A stretch of 22,045 bases of DNA from Nitrospirota bacterium (GCA_027328825.1 DAHWTK010000016.1:1-22045); one strand, 5' to 3'; shown: positions 6,285-14,898, counted from the stretch's first letter. Program-made: numbers and translations. The notes: generated from the sequence alone by a model not told the origin.

Positions 6285-8450
6285 TTATTTCACCACGACG
6301 ACTTCCACCGGGCTTTTGCGGGATATTACCTCGACCGAGACGTCCACGCCGCGCCTTACAAGCATAAGATCGAGCGAACCGGGGCCAATCTTCAGGCCGT
6401 ATATCTGCATATGCTCTATCCACTGAGGGAGAAAGGGATTTTCAAACCGGACACGCTCCCTGGGGGCGTCAATTGTCATGCCGAGGCAGGCCTGGATGAG
6501 CAGAAAAACCGCCCCCGCGGCCCATGCCTGGGGCGAACAGGCGACCGGGTAGCGCACAGGCCCCTGGGCCGGCCTTTTGTGGAAACCGCAGAAAAGCTCC
6601 GGCAGGCGGGACAGCTCTATGAACCTGCTTACCTCGAAGAGGCTCGTAAGCACCGCCGCCGCCTGCTCCCGGAAGCCGTAATTGGCAAACCCGGCGCCCG
6701 TTATAGCGTTGTCGTGCGGCCAGACGGAGCCGTTATGGTAGGACATCGGGTTATAGCGGGTCTCGGAAGACGACAGGGTTCGTATGCCCCAGCCGGTGAA
6801 CATCTCGTCGGAAAGCATCCCCTCGACTATTTTTTTCGCGTGTTCCCGCTCCGCGATTTTCGAATACAGGCAGTGCCCCGGGTTGGAGGATTTCACGCGG
6901 CACTGGTTTTTCCCGCCATCGAGTGCGATAGCGTATGTATTCAGCTCCGGCATCCAGAAACTCTTGCCGAAATTCCGCCTGAGGGCCTTCGCCTGCCTCC
7001 TGAGGAGCTCCGCGCGGGAACCGAACCCGAGAAGCGATGCAATCTCCGCCGCCGCGCGTTTCGCGGCGTAGACGTATCCCTGCACCTCGCACAGCGCAAT
7101 CGGCCCTCCGGCCTTTTTACCGTCCGAGTGCATTATGCTGTCGGGGGAGTCTTTCCAGCCCTGGTTTGAAAGCCCGCGCTTCGAGCGCCGGATATACTCG
7201 ACAAAACCGTCGCCGTCTTTGTCCCCGTATGAATCTATCCACTCAAGCGCCCGCTCGATGTTCGGCCATAGCCTCGATATAAAATCCCTGTCAGCCGTTC
7301 GCTGGTAATACGCCCCGGCCAGCATGACGAATAGCGGCGTGGAATCGACGCTCCCGTAATACCTCCCGAACGGTATCTCGCCGGCAGCGGCCATCTCGCC
7401 GATCCTCGTCTCGTGAAGAATCTTGCCCGGCTCGGCATCACGTTCGGGGTCGTCTTCTTCCGACTGCGTATCGGCAAGATAGCCCAGCACGCCCTGCGCG
7501 ATATGCGGGTTTACCCACAGGCATTCAAGGGCCGTGATAATGCCGTCACGCCCGAAGACAGTGGAATACCAGGGGACTCCCGCGTATGGATACGGGCCGT
7601 GAGGGGTGTCTGTAATGAGCATCTGCGTATCGGCGACGGAACGCCTGAGGAGGTCGTTGAACTGCTCGTTCGATGTCTCCATGGAGCAGAAATTCGCTTT
7701 TATCGCCCGTGTCTGTTCTTCTATCTCCCTTAAGGCATGGCCGAATGTCGTGCGCGGGAAAACCCGCCCGCCCGTCTCGCACCGGTAAGTAACCATCATC
7801 TCCGTCTGCTGGTGCGGCGCGAGTTTTATCGGAAGCGCGAGCTGGGAACCTGTCAGGCTGTCCGGCCTGAAAGACGGCTCTACGTGCAGAGTCCTCACAA
7901 CTCCATCCACGCCGGAATATTTAAGACGCGCGCTCCCGCCGTCCACCTCCGGCGGAAAAATCTCCCCCCGCCTCTCGCGGCTCATGCCGCGCACCTCGAA
8001 GAGGTCTGTAAAATCCGCGCCGAAATATAGTATAAAAGGCAGCTCCACCTCGTCCATGCCGTGGTTTAAGAGCCGGAACCTCTCGAAACACGTTCCCTTC
8101 AGGAGGAACTTCTGCCGGAAGAGGTGTATCGTGCCGCGCTTTAACAGAAGGCCCTCGTTGATATTAATGTCCGGATTGGTCAGGTCCGCCGTGAGCTGGC
8201 TGTTGTCCGAGTGCACGGTGGATTCGAGCAGAAGCGGGCGGGAAGACCCGAGGCGGAGCTCAAGACGGCTCAAGAACCTCGTGCTTTCGTGGTACAGGCC
8301 CTGCTCGCCGCGGCCAAGCGGGGATATGTCGCCGTAGCGGTCGAACACGGCGAATGTATCGCCTTCCTTCAAGACAAGCGTGCGGTCGTCCGCCAGCGCG
8401 GAAGTGGCCAGCACATAAAACTGATCCCCGACCTGGATAAGATCCGTCAT
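6285..8450 (-). CDS. Glycogen-debranching-type enzyme (amylo-alpha-1,6-glucosidase family)
   Basis: The 721-residue protein begins MTDLIQVGDQFYVLATS, typical of the beta-sandwich N-terminal domain of bacterial glycogen-debranching-like proteins (GDE_N_bis type), and continues into an (alpha/alpha)6-barrel region. Landmarks are PYAGVPWYSTVFGRDG (about residue 290), QGWKDSPDS (about 430), and SSETRYNPMSYHNGSVWP (about 560), with acidic residues expected in the active site. It probably removes alpha-1,6 branches or acts on a related alpha-glucan in the cytoplasm; the exact substrate is not evident. The frame extends to 8720, but the homologous N-terminus and a stop-start ATGA overlap with the preceding glycosyltransferase fix the start at 8450. 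It is the second gene of a two-gene operon. Confidence 0.88.
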   Translation of the reverse strand: MTDLIQVGDQFYVLATSALADDRTLVLKEGDTFAVFDRYGDISPLGRGEQGLYHESTRFLSRLELRLGSSRPLLLESTVHSDNSQLTADLTNPDININEGLLLKRGTIHLFRQKFLLKGTCFERFRLLNHGMDEVELPFILYFGADFTDLFEVRGMSRERRGEIFPPEVDGGSARLKYSGVDGVVRTLHVEPSFRPDSLTGSQLALPIKLAPHQQTEMMVTYRCETGGRVFPRTTFGHALREIEEQTRAIKANFCSMETSNEQFNDLLRRSVADTQMLITDTPHGPYPYAGVPWYSTVFGRDGIITALECLWVNPHIAQGVLGYLADTQSEEDDPERDAEPGKILHETRIGEMAAAGEIPFGRYYGSVDSTPLFVMLAGAYYQRTADRDFISRLWPNIERALEWIDSYGDKDGDGFVEYIRRSKRGLSNQGWKDSPDSIMHSDGKKAGGPIALCEVQGYVYAAKRAAAEIASLLGFGSRAELLRRQAKALRRNFGKSFWMPELNTYAIALDGGKNQCRVKSSNPGHCLYSKIAEREHAKKIVEGMLSDEMFTGWGIRTLSSSETRYNPMSYHNGSVWPHDNAITGAGFANYGFREQAAAVLTSLFEVSRFIELSRLPELFCGFHKRPAQGPVRYPVACSPQAWAAGAVFLLIQACLGMTIDAPRERVRFENPFLPQWIEHMQIYGLKIGPGSLDLMLVRRGVDVSVEVISRKSPVEVVVVK

Positions 8451-9520
8451 GAAGCCGCCCTTGAGAGCCTCTGTCCGCCGCTTTGTCCGCGCCTGGCCTT
8501 GCAGGCAAGCCGCCGATAGACGCACAGGTAATCCTGGGCCATTCTCGATACGGAAAAACGCTCCTCGAAGCGTCTCCTGCACGAGATCCTGTCCAGGGCC
8601 GAGGCCTTGCTTACGGCCTCCACCGCCCGGTCGATGTCTCCGCAGATAAATCCCGTCACGCCCTCGTCTATTATCTCCGGGACAGAGCCTTCGGAATAGG
8701 CTATTACGGGCGTGCCGCACGCGAAGGATTCTATCATCACAAGCCCGAACGGCTCCGGCCAGTCTATAGGAAAGAGAAGCGCGAGGGCGTTTCCAAGGAA
8801 ATGCTCCTTCTGGTCTTCGCCTATCTCGCCAAGGAAGATAACGTCTTTGTGGTTGAGCATGGGCTTTATCTCCTTGTGGAAGTATTCCTCGTCGGTCTTG
8901 TCCACCTTGGCCGCGATCCGTAGCGGGACTCCTGAGCGCCTTGCTATCTCTATCGCCCTGTCGAGGCGTTTCTCCCGGGAAATCCTGCCCAGGAAGGCAA
9001 GATAACCGCCCGTCCCCTCGCTAAGGGAATAAAGCGAAAGCGGCAGGCCGTGATATACCGTTCCCTGCCAGTTTACATGCGGTATTGGACACCTCTGTGA
9101 GTTCGATATAGATATTACCGGCACGTCGTCGAATTCATCGTACAGTGCCTTCAAATCCGGAAGGTCCTGCCTTCCGTGCAGGGTAGTTACAATCGGCACG
9201 GACATCCTGCGCGCGACGGGATAGTGTATGTAGTCGATATGGAAGTGGATGATGTCGAACTCATCCTGCATGTTTATCACCTGCTCCAGCATAAGCACGT
9301 GGTGAGAAATATAGTCCTTGCAAGCGCTGTCAAGCCTGAGGGATTTCCGGCAGGGCGAGACGAGCCTTGCGGACGTTACAGAATCTCCGCTTGCGAAAAG
9401 GGTTACGTCGTGTCCCTGTTTTACCAGTTCCTCCGTCAGATACGATACTACCCGCTCCGTCCCCCCGTACAATTTTGGCGGCACGCTCTCATAAAGCGGC
9501 GAAACCTGGGCGATACGCAT
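8447..9520 (-). CDS. Glycosyltransferase family 4 protein
   Basis: The 357-residue protein has the two-domain GT-B form. The N-terminal half opens with MRIAQVSPLYESVPP and a glycine-rich KLYGGTERVVSYL (residues 17-29). The C-terminal half has FLGRISREKRLD (about 176-187) and the retaining-GT motif EPFGLVMIE (E256/E264), followed by ACGTPVIAYSEGSVPEII. It should transfer a sugar from a nucleotide donor; donor and acceptor cannot be told. Start 9520 is chosen because MRIAQVSP is the usual beginning and AGGA (plus GGAGG further back) precedes it; the frame extends to 9583. Its stop overlaps the debranching enzyme start in ATGA, so the two are translationally coupled and likely work in alpha-glucan or glycoconjugate metabolism. 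Confidence 0.88.
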   Translation of the reverse strand: MRIAQVSPLYESVPPKLYGGTERVVSYLTEELVKQGHDVTLFASGDSVTSARLVSPCRKSLRLDSACKDYISHHVLMLEQVINMQDEFDIIHFHIDYIHYPVARRMSVPIVTTLHGRQDLPDLKALYDEFDDVPVISISNSQRCPIPHVNWQGTVYHGLPLSLYSLSEGTGGYLAFLGRISREKRLDRAIEIARRSGVPLRIAAKVDKTDEEYFHKEIKPMLNHKDVIFLGEIGEDQKEHFLGNALALLFPIDWPEPFGLVMIESFACGTPVIAYSEGSVPEIIDEGVTGFICGDIDRAVEAVSKASALDRISCRRRFEERFSVSRMAQDYLCVYRRLACKARRGQSGGQRLSRAAS

Positions 9521-9586
9521 GAAATCCTGGCCTCCTTTAAGGTATGGGCAGCAAAATTCCTTTTTCGGCTTTAATAACAACATAAA

Positions 9587-9614
9587 AGTATAACCGGAAG
9601 TTAAAATGCGTCAA
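9587..9614 (-). promoter_or_regulatory. Putative promoter of the glycosyltransferase-debranching operon
   Basis: On the - strand TTGACG (9614-9609), a 16-base spacer and TATACT (9592-9587) lie about 67 bases before the glycosyltransferase start, in the gap after mnmE. Each hexamer matches consensus in five of six positions. The mnmE stop shows no convincing terminator, so some readthrough is possible. Confidence 0.5.
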
Positions 9615-9678
9615 ACCGGGGTTTATGCGCGGTTTTATCGGGAAGGCAGATTAGCGGAAGCGGCTTTAAAAAAAGCTT

Positions 9679-11082
9679 TTATTTTCCTATGCAGAACCTG
9701 GAAAATATAAGGTTCAGAATGTCTTCGGGGGCCGTGCGACCGACAATGCCGCCGACGGCGCCCAAGGCCTCGCGAAGCTCAAGCGCGAGGAACTCCGGGG
9801 ACAGATTTCTGCCGCAGCCTTCGAGGAACCTCGCAAGGGCGGCGTCCGCCTCCTCCAGCGCCATCTTGTGCCGGAGGTTTATCGCCGCCTCGGATGCATG
9901 GTCCCGGCCAGGCCCGAAAACCATTTCCCGGATGCGGAAAGTCAAAGTCTCAAGACCCTCTCCGGTCTTGGCGGAAACACGGACAACATCATCGCGACCT
10001 TTTTGAAAAAAGGTCGCCCCAAAAACTTCCGGGCTGAGCTTCTGCGGCAGGTCAATCTTGTTGATTATGACTACTATCCGGCTTTTCTTTGCTTCTTTCT
10101 TTTCTCCCGAAAAGAAAGAAGGGTCTTGCTCTTCCATCTTTCTGCTACCGTCAAGGACAAGAATTATTATGTCCGCCTCGTCCATTGCCGCCTTCGAGCG
10201 ACGGATACCCTCTTTTTCCACCGGGCATTCGCTCTTCCGTATCCCGGCTGTGTCGATTACGCGGACAGGCACGCCGCCTATGTTTATCGTCTCCTCCACG
10301 GTGTCGCGGGTCGTGCCGGGAATCTCCGTGACAATCGCGCGCTCGCTGCCGGAAAGGGCATTTAAAAGGCTCGACTTCCCCACGTTCGGCGCGCCGACTA
10401 TGGCGAGCCGCAGGCCCTCGCGCAGGATGCGCCCTTCCTCGAAGGTGGAAAGAAGTTTCCCTATCCGTTCCCTGATATAACCCCCCCGCTCCTTCAGTCC
10501 CTCTGCCGGGATGTAATCCACGTCCTCCTCCGGGAAGTCTATGGACAATTCCGTCAGGGCGAGAAGCTCCGTCAGGGCGGCCCGAAGCGCCTCGATTTTA
10601 TCCCTGAGACCGCCGGAAAGCTGTTTTACCGCCGCCTCCCGGCCTAACTCCGTAGAGGCGGATATCATATCCATAACCGCCTCGGCCTGGGTGAGGTCTA
10701 TCCTGCCGTTTAAAAACGCCCGCTTCGTAAACTCGCCCGGCTCGGCCAGGCGCGCCCCCGCTCGGAGTGAAAGCTCCAGCGTCTTCTTTACCGCCGCCGG
10801 GCCGCCGTGGCAGTTAATCTCGGCCACGTCCTCGCGGGTATAAGTCCTGGGCGCGCGCATTATTACGGCCAGCGCCTCGTCAACCTGAACGCCGGTTTCA
10901 GGATTTACCACTTTCCCGTAATATAAACGGTGAGATTGAAGTTGGTCTGCCACTACTGCGGCAAAAGACGTGAATATTTTGCTTAATATCCCCACAGCGG
11001 CGGGTCCGGAGATACGTATTATACCTATCCCGCCGAACCCTGGCGGCGTTGAAATGGCGGCTATGGTATCCCTTTCGCTCAG
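9679..11082 (-). CDS. mnmE: tRNA modification GTPase MnmE (non-canonical CTG start proposed)
   Basis: MnmE, with MnmG, installs the (carboxymethyl)aminomethyl group on wobble U34 of several tRNAs. In 467-residue numbering: N-terminal folate-binding domain, helical domain, and inserted G domain with GAPNVGKSS (about 230-238), PGTTRD, DTAG and NKID. The protein ends in CIGK with the catalytic cysteine. The family-defining N-terminus is encoded upstream of the first GTG (10995) as DTIAAISTPPGFGGIGIIRI. In that frame no ATG, GTG or TTG exists before it. The likely start is CTG at 11082-11080, with GGAGGGG eight bases upstream, overlapping the preceding gene's stop as CTGA. A GTG-10995 annotation would lose 29 conserved residues. 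Last gene of the rpmH cluster. Confidence 0.9.
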   Translation of the reverse strand: MSERDTIAAISTPPGFGGIGIIRISGPAAVGILSKIFTSFAAVVADQLQSHRLYYGKVVNPETGVQVDEALAVIMRAPRTYTREDVAEINCHGGPAAVKKTLELSLRAGARLAEPGEFTKRAFLNGRIDLTQAEAVMDMISASTELGREAAVKQLSGGLRDKIEALRAALTELLALTELSIDFPEEDVDYIPAEGLKERGGYIRERIGKLLSTFEEGRILREGLRLAIVGAPNVGKSSLLNALSGSERAIVTEIPGTTRDTVEETINIGGVPVRVIDTAGIRKSECPVEKEGIRRSKAAMDEADIIILVLDGSRKMEEQDPSFFSGEKKEAKKSRIVVIINKIDLPQKLSPEVFGATFFQKGRDDVVRVSAKTGEGLETLTFRIREMVFGPGRDHASEAAINLRHKMALEEADAALARFLEGCGRNLSPEFLALELREALGAVGGIVGRTAPEDILNLIFSRFCIGK

Positions 11083-12605
11083 TTTTTCTGCCCCTCCAGA
11101 GCCTTCCTGATCTCTTCCAGCGAAAGCGCGAGCCGCGCCTTTTCGAGGGCTGTAGACGCCTGCGAGACAAGCCCGGTTATAAGTTCGAGGTCTTCATGGG
11201 AGAAGACATTGCCGGAAAATTTGTCCGACAGGTTTATTACCCCTATCACCTGGCCGTCCACCTTGAGCGGCAGGCTTATGAAGGACTTTGTGCGGTAATC
11301 CGGGCGCTTGGAGATGGAAAGCGCCTTTTCGAGATCGTCCACGACCATCGGCGCGCCGTCTTTCGCAACCTTGCCCGCTATTCCCTGTCCGGGTTTAATC
11401 CGAAGCTTCCTACCCATCTCCTCCGACAGACCGCGCGAGACCTCCACTATCAGCTCGTCCGTCTTGTGGTTCAGGAGCATGAGGGAGCCGCGCTCCGCCT
11501 GTAAAAGCTCCGCGGACTGCTCGAATATGAAATTTACCAGCTCGGCTCTGTCCGTAAGCTCGTTCATGCGCGCGCCTATGCCGACCAGCATCCGAAGCTT
11601 CTCGACCTTCTCCTCAAGCTGAGCCCTGAGCCTTTGGTTCTCCATTACAGCCGCGCTCTGCGCGACATATGTCCTTAGCGCCGGGAGTTCTTCCCCGCTG
11701 AGGTCCGCTCCGTACAGGCAGAGCGCCCCAAGGAAGTGTCCGTAGCGCCGCAGAGGTATGACCAGGACGGGCGCCATATCACCCGGCAGTCCCATAGCAG
11801 TAACATGCTTTGCATGCCTTACCGGCGCATATTCGCTCCTGGATTCAGAAATAATAGCCAGGACCCCCTTTTCAAGCGCCTCGCCCGCATTCCGGACGGC
11901 CTCCGCCTGCTCTCCCGCGATATAGTGCGCCTGCGGAACGGATTCCCCCTCCCCGTAAAACATCAGCGATGCGGTGTCGGCGTCAAAGAGCGCAACCACG
12001 GAACGGAGAAGCGTCCCGGCAATATCGGAAAGTGCGCGCTCTCCGTATAACAGGCTGGCGCTTTCGAGGAGCGCGGCCTGGCGGCTGTAACGGAGCTGAT
12101 AAACGGATTTCTGGTGAGAAATGTTGAAGTGCTGGAATGCCGTGTTTTTTGCCAGTTCCACCACACCCGCAAGCCTTCTCTTGCCGATGTAGCGGTACCT
12201 GTGCCTGCCGGTAACGGATACCCTGCCGCCGGCGGATTTTATCATCTTTAATGTCTTCTTGTAGTCCTCGCGGTTGGAGAAGGTCTTGCCGCCGGATATT
12301 ACAAGGGTCGTATCCCCATGCCTGACGGGTATAAGGAATACGTTCTGGCCGGAATCGCACTTGAAACTGACGACGCCATCTCCGCCGGCGGCTTCCCTGA
12401 TGCGTCTTCCGCATTGGGACTCGCAGAACGCCCCGTCCGGGCCGCCCCTTCTTATGCTGCGGCAGAACGGCGATTCTCCGCTCGCCATACCAGCGGGCTC
12501 GCCCTCGCCGTTATACAGCGCGAACTCCAGCCCCGTCAGTCTGGAAAGGGAGTCCTGCAGATACTGCCATCCCCGGCATGCTTCCGTCAGGCTTGTCCGG
12601 TCCAT
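11079..12605 (-). CDS. PocR-GAF-GAF sensor-like protein
   Basis: The 508-residue cytoplasmic protein has an N-terminal PocR-type ligand domain (about residues 8-170), recognised by WQYLQDSLSRLTGLEFALY and four cysteines (C48, C61, C65, C83) ending in FKCDSG. Two GAF domains follow (about 185-320 and 345-490), joined by a predicted coiled coil near 318-340. It has no kinase, GGDEF, HTH or other output domain, so it must signal through a partner or by dimer rearrangement, if it signals at all. The cysteines may bind a metal, an Fe-S cluster or a small molecule. It starts 17 bases after yidC without a clear ribosome site, and its stop overlaps the proposed mnmE start, in the slot where jag/khpB often lies. 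Confidence 0.8.
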   Translation of the reverse strand: MDRTSLTEACRGWQYLQDSLSRLTGLEFALYNGEGEPAGMASGESPFCRSIRRGGPDGAFCESQCGRRIREAAGGDGVVSFKCDSGQNVFLIPVRHGDTTLVISGGKTFSNREDYKKTLKMIKSAGGRVSVTGRHRYRYIGKRRLAGVVELAKNTAFQHFNISHQKSVYQLRYSRQAALLESASLLYGERALSDIAGTLLRSVVALFDADTASLMFYGEGESVPQAHYIAGEQAEAVRNAGEALEKGVLAIISESRSEYAPVRHAKHVTAMGLPGDMAPVLVIPLRRYGHFLGALCLYGADLSGEELPALRTYVAQSAAVMENQRLRAQLEEKVEKLRMLVGIGARMNELTDRAELVNFIFEQSAELLQAERGSLMLLNHKTDELIVEVSRGLSEEMGRKLRIKPGQGIAGKVAKDGAPMVVDDLEKALSISKRPDYRTKSFISLPLKVDGQVIGVINLSDKFSGNVFSHEDLELITGLVSQASTALEKARLALSLEEIRKALEGQKN

Positions 12606-12622
12606 GGGATAGGGCCCAATCT

Positions 12623-14194
12623 TCAGTTATCGCTTGAGTATTTGTTTATATAGAACTGTTGCGCCATGGAGAGCAGGTTACTCACGGTGAAATAGAGCAC
12701 AAGGCCAGACGGCAGGTTGATGAAAAAGAAAGTCATGACAACCGGCATGAGCATCATGATCATATTCTGCTTCGGGTCCATGGAGGTCGGGGTCATCTTC
12801 TGCATGAGAAGCATCGAGCCGCCCATGATTATCGGGAGGACGTAGTAGGGGTCTTTTGCCGAGAGGTCGTGCAGCCAGAAGATAAACGGAGCGTGCCGAA
12901 GCTCGATGGAATTGCCAAGCACTCTATAAAGCGCTATGAAAACAGGTATCTGGATGAGCATCGGAAGACACCCGCCCATCGGGTTCACCTTGTGTTTCTT
13001 GTAAAGCTCCATCATCTCTTTATTGAGTCTGGGGGGGTCTCCCTTGTATTTCTCCTTCAGCTCCGCAAAAAGCGGCTGGAGCTTCTGCATGCGTTTTATG
13101 GACTTCTGGCTCTTGTGTGTAAGAGGCGCGAAGATAAGCTTTATGACCACCGTAAGCACGACAATAGCCCAGCCCCAGTTGCCCACAAGCCTGTAGAAGA
13201 ACTTGAGCGCGACAAAGAGAGGCTTCGCGATAAAAGCGAACCAGCCGTAGTCAACAGACCTCTCGAGCTCGTGGTCGGCGGCCTTCAGGCGGTCATACTC
13301 CTTCGGGCCGATATATAACTGGAATTTCTCCGACGGTCCGTAAGACCTTACGCCCGCGATGCCGGTATCCATCGAGCCTTTTCCCACGACCGCCGTGAAA
13401 GGCCCGGATGGCACCATCGCAGCTATGAAATACTTGTCCGTAACGCCCGTCCAGCCCTTTTTCCCGGTGTAAGTCTTCTGTGCTTCCAGTTTAGAGGGGT
13501 TATCCTCGTGCTTGCTCCCGTCCATAAGGGTAAATACCTGGGCGTAATTGAACCTCGTCATGGCCTTTAAGTCCGTCAGGTTACCGAATCCGTCTCCCAT
13601 ATACATCGTAGCGGAGGGATAGCCGCCAAGCTCGAATGAGCCGTCTATCAGATAACTCCCGTCCTTGAATGTAAGGGTTTTTGTAAGGCTCTTTCCATCA
13701 CCGCCCTGCGCGGTGAGCGTAATAGTCCCCTGTGCGCCTTTTGCCAGCGAAAGAGATTCTTTGTTCGCCGCATATATCACGCTCTCAGCCTGGGCCGGCG
13801 TGGCTCCTTCAGGCACGAGCGCAAGAGGCATTATCTGCTCGCCCGGCGGGACCATCTCAAGCGGTTTTCCCTCGGAATCAAGATATTTTTTCAGCTTAAA
13901 GCTTTTTATGGTTCCGCCTTCGGTGGTTATGACGGCGGAATAAAGAGAGGTGTCGATTGTTATGTCTTTTATCGGTGCGCCGGAGACCTGTAACAGTGAA
14001 ACCACAGGCGGATTGGTAGTAGGAGCTGGTATAGATACAGGAGCCGTCTGCCCTGCTTTTGCCGCCTGCGGCTTGAGCGCCGCGGCTGCTGCGGGCGCCT
14101 TTGCAGGCACGGCCTTGAAGGGCGGGAAAAGGTAATTATAGCCTACAAGTATGGCTGCTGAGAGGACTATCGCTATTATTAAATTTTTTTCCAT
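12623..14194 (-). CDS. yidC: Membrane protein insertase YidC
   Basis: The 523-residue protein has the Gram-negative layout: an N-terminal span (about 5-23), an Ala/Pro/Lys linker, a large periplasmic domain (about 55-330), then the conserved insertase core. The core shows GWAIVVLTVVIKLIFAPLTHKSQKS with the hydrophilic-groove region, the cytoplasmic QPLFAELKEKYKGD hairpin, NPMGGCLPMLIQIPVFIALY, and the last span ending in LVLYFTVSNLLSMAQQFYINK. It inserts membrane proteins alone or with SecYEG, and works with YidD. The ATG follows the yidD stop by seven bases with only a weak ribosome site, suggesting coupling. Length and topology are normal. Confidence 0.96.
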   Translation of the reverse strand: MEKNLIIAIVLSAAILVGYNYLFPPFKAVPAKAPAAAAALKPQAAKAGQTAPVSIPAPTTNPPVVSLLQVSGAPIKDITIDTSLYSAVITTEGGTIKSFKLKKYLDSEGKPLEMVPPGEQIMPLALVPEGATPAQAESVIYAANKESLSLAKGAQGTITLTAQGGDGKSLTKTLTFKDGSYLIDGSFELGGYPSATMYMGDGFGNLTDLKAMTRFNYAQVFTLMDGSKHEDNPSKLEAQKTYTGKKGWTGVTDKYFIAAMVPSGPFTAVVGKGSMDTGIAGVRSYGPSEKFQLYIGPKEYDRLKAADHELERSVDYGWFAFIAKPLFVALKFFYRLVGNWGWAIVVLTVVIKLIFAPLTHKSQKSIKRMQKLQPLFAELKEKYKGDPPRLNKEMMELYKKHKVNPMGGCLPMLIQIPVFIALYRVLGNSIELRHAPFIFWLHDLSAKDPYYVLPIIMGGSMLLMQKMTPTSMDPKQNMIMMLMPVVMTFFFINLPSGLVLYFTVSNLLSMAQQFYINKYSSDN

Positions 14195-14201
14195 TTTTTA
14201 C

Positions 14202-14411
14202 TTACGGCACCGGGTCAAATCCGCCCGGATGAAGCGGATGGCATTTTACAAGTCTTCTGACTGTAAGAAATAAGCCTTTAAAAAAACCGTATTTTTTTAA
14301 AGCGGTAAGGGAGTATTCGGAGCATGACGGATAGAAACGGCAGCGCGGCGGAATCGCCGGCGATATTACAATCTGATAGAACCTGATTAAACCTATAAAA
14401 ACCCATTTCAT
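14202..14411 (-). CDS. yidD: Membrane protein insertion efficiency factor YidD
   Basis: A 69-residue protein with the YidD signature: FYQIVISPAIPPRCRFYPSC, then SEYSLTALKKYG, and a cysteine near the end (VKCHPLHPGGFDPVP). It is a small membrane-associated helper encoded before yidC in most diderm rpmH clusters. AAGGGAAG precedes the ATG very closely, and the gene starts 13 bases after the rnpA stop. Confidence 0.95.
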   Translation of the reverse strand: MKWVFIGLIRFYQIVISPAIPPRCRFYPSCSEYSLTALKKYGFFKGLFLTVRRLVKCHPLHPGGFDPVP

Positions 14412-14424
14412 CTTCCCTTGCCTT

Positions 14425-14898
14425 TTATCCCGTTCTATAGGGGGTCTCTTTAATATCGGAGAGTCTCCCCGCTATCCGCCTTATATCGCCAACTATCCCG
14501 GAAAACGAAGGATTCACAGGCGCGCCTACCTTTGCGCCGCCACGCTTCCCTGCCGTAACCTGAATTTTGCCGCCGGCAGGTTTATCTTTGCCGCCTGTCA
14601 CTTTTATTCCACGAGGGTTTTTAGTTACACCCCAGCTACCTTGCCGCCTCGCTATCAGGACAATATCCCAGCCGGAGAGGGTTTCATCGAGCTCCCGGCG
14701 CACCGCTTCACGGATCCGGCGCTTGACAAGGTTACGGACGCATGCGTTTCCTACCTTGCGGCTTACCGTTATACCAACCCTCAAAGGTCCGTCCGACGGC
14801 CTGATTACCGCCACAAGATACCTGCCGGGAAACCTGGACCCTTCTTCGTATACCCGCTTATACTCGGAGCTTCTCCTTATCCTGCGGGACTTGTCTAT
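14425..14898 (-). CDS. rnpA: Ribonuclease P protein component (non-canonical ATA start proposed, internal insert)
   Basis: RnpA is the protein subunit that helps RNase P RNA cut tRNA 5' leaders. The RNA-binding signature RNLVKRRIREAVR and GITVSRKVGN are clear. The first standard start (GTG 14814) would remove the conserved N-terminal helix, which is encoded upstream as DKSRRIRRSSEYKRV followed by YEEGSRFPGRYL. The frame is open back to TAA 14937-14935, but has no ATG, GTG or TTG. The best candidate is ATA at 14898-14896, overlapping the rpmH stop as ATAG and eight bases after AAAAGG, giving 157 residues. Usual RnpA length is about 110-125; the surplus is a Gly/Lys-rich segment at about residues 86-130 (14509-14643), before the normal C-terminal helix. 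Confidence 0.88.
   Translation of the reverse strand: MDKSRRIRRSSEYKRVYEEGSRFPGRYLVAVIRPSDGPLRVGITVSRKVGNACVRNLVKRRIREAVRRELDETLSGWDIVLIARRQGSWGVTKNPRGIKVTGGKDKPAGGKIQVTAGKRGGAKVGAPVNPSFSGIVGDIRRIAGRLSDIKETPYRTG

Noticed and set aside
8451..8720. N-terminal extension of the debranching enzyme frame to 8720
   Set aside because: The extra 90 residues overlap the glycosyltransferase gene in another frame, look like low-complexity Arg/Gly sequence, and homologues begin at MTDLIQVGDQFY.
9655..9685. Intrinsic terminator after mnmE
   Set aside because: AAGC/GCTT arms are short and AT-only with no GC-rich stem, so a terminator cannot be claimed.
10995..10997. GTG 10995 as the mnmE start
   Set aside because: It would remove 29 residues including the conserved DTIAAISTPPG segment that is intact in the DNA upstream.
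14812..14814. GTG 14814 as the rnpA start
   Set aside because: It lies inside the conserved RnpA core; the upstream open frame encodes the expected RIRRSSEYKRVYEEG helix.
14425..14898. Frameshift or pseudogene in rnpA
   Set aside because: The frame is intact through the RNA-binding motif, the insert and the C-terminal helix; only the start codon is odd.
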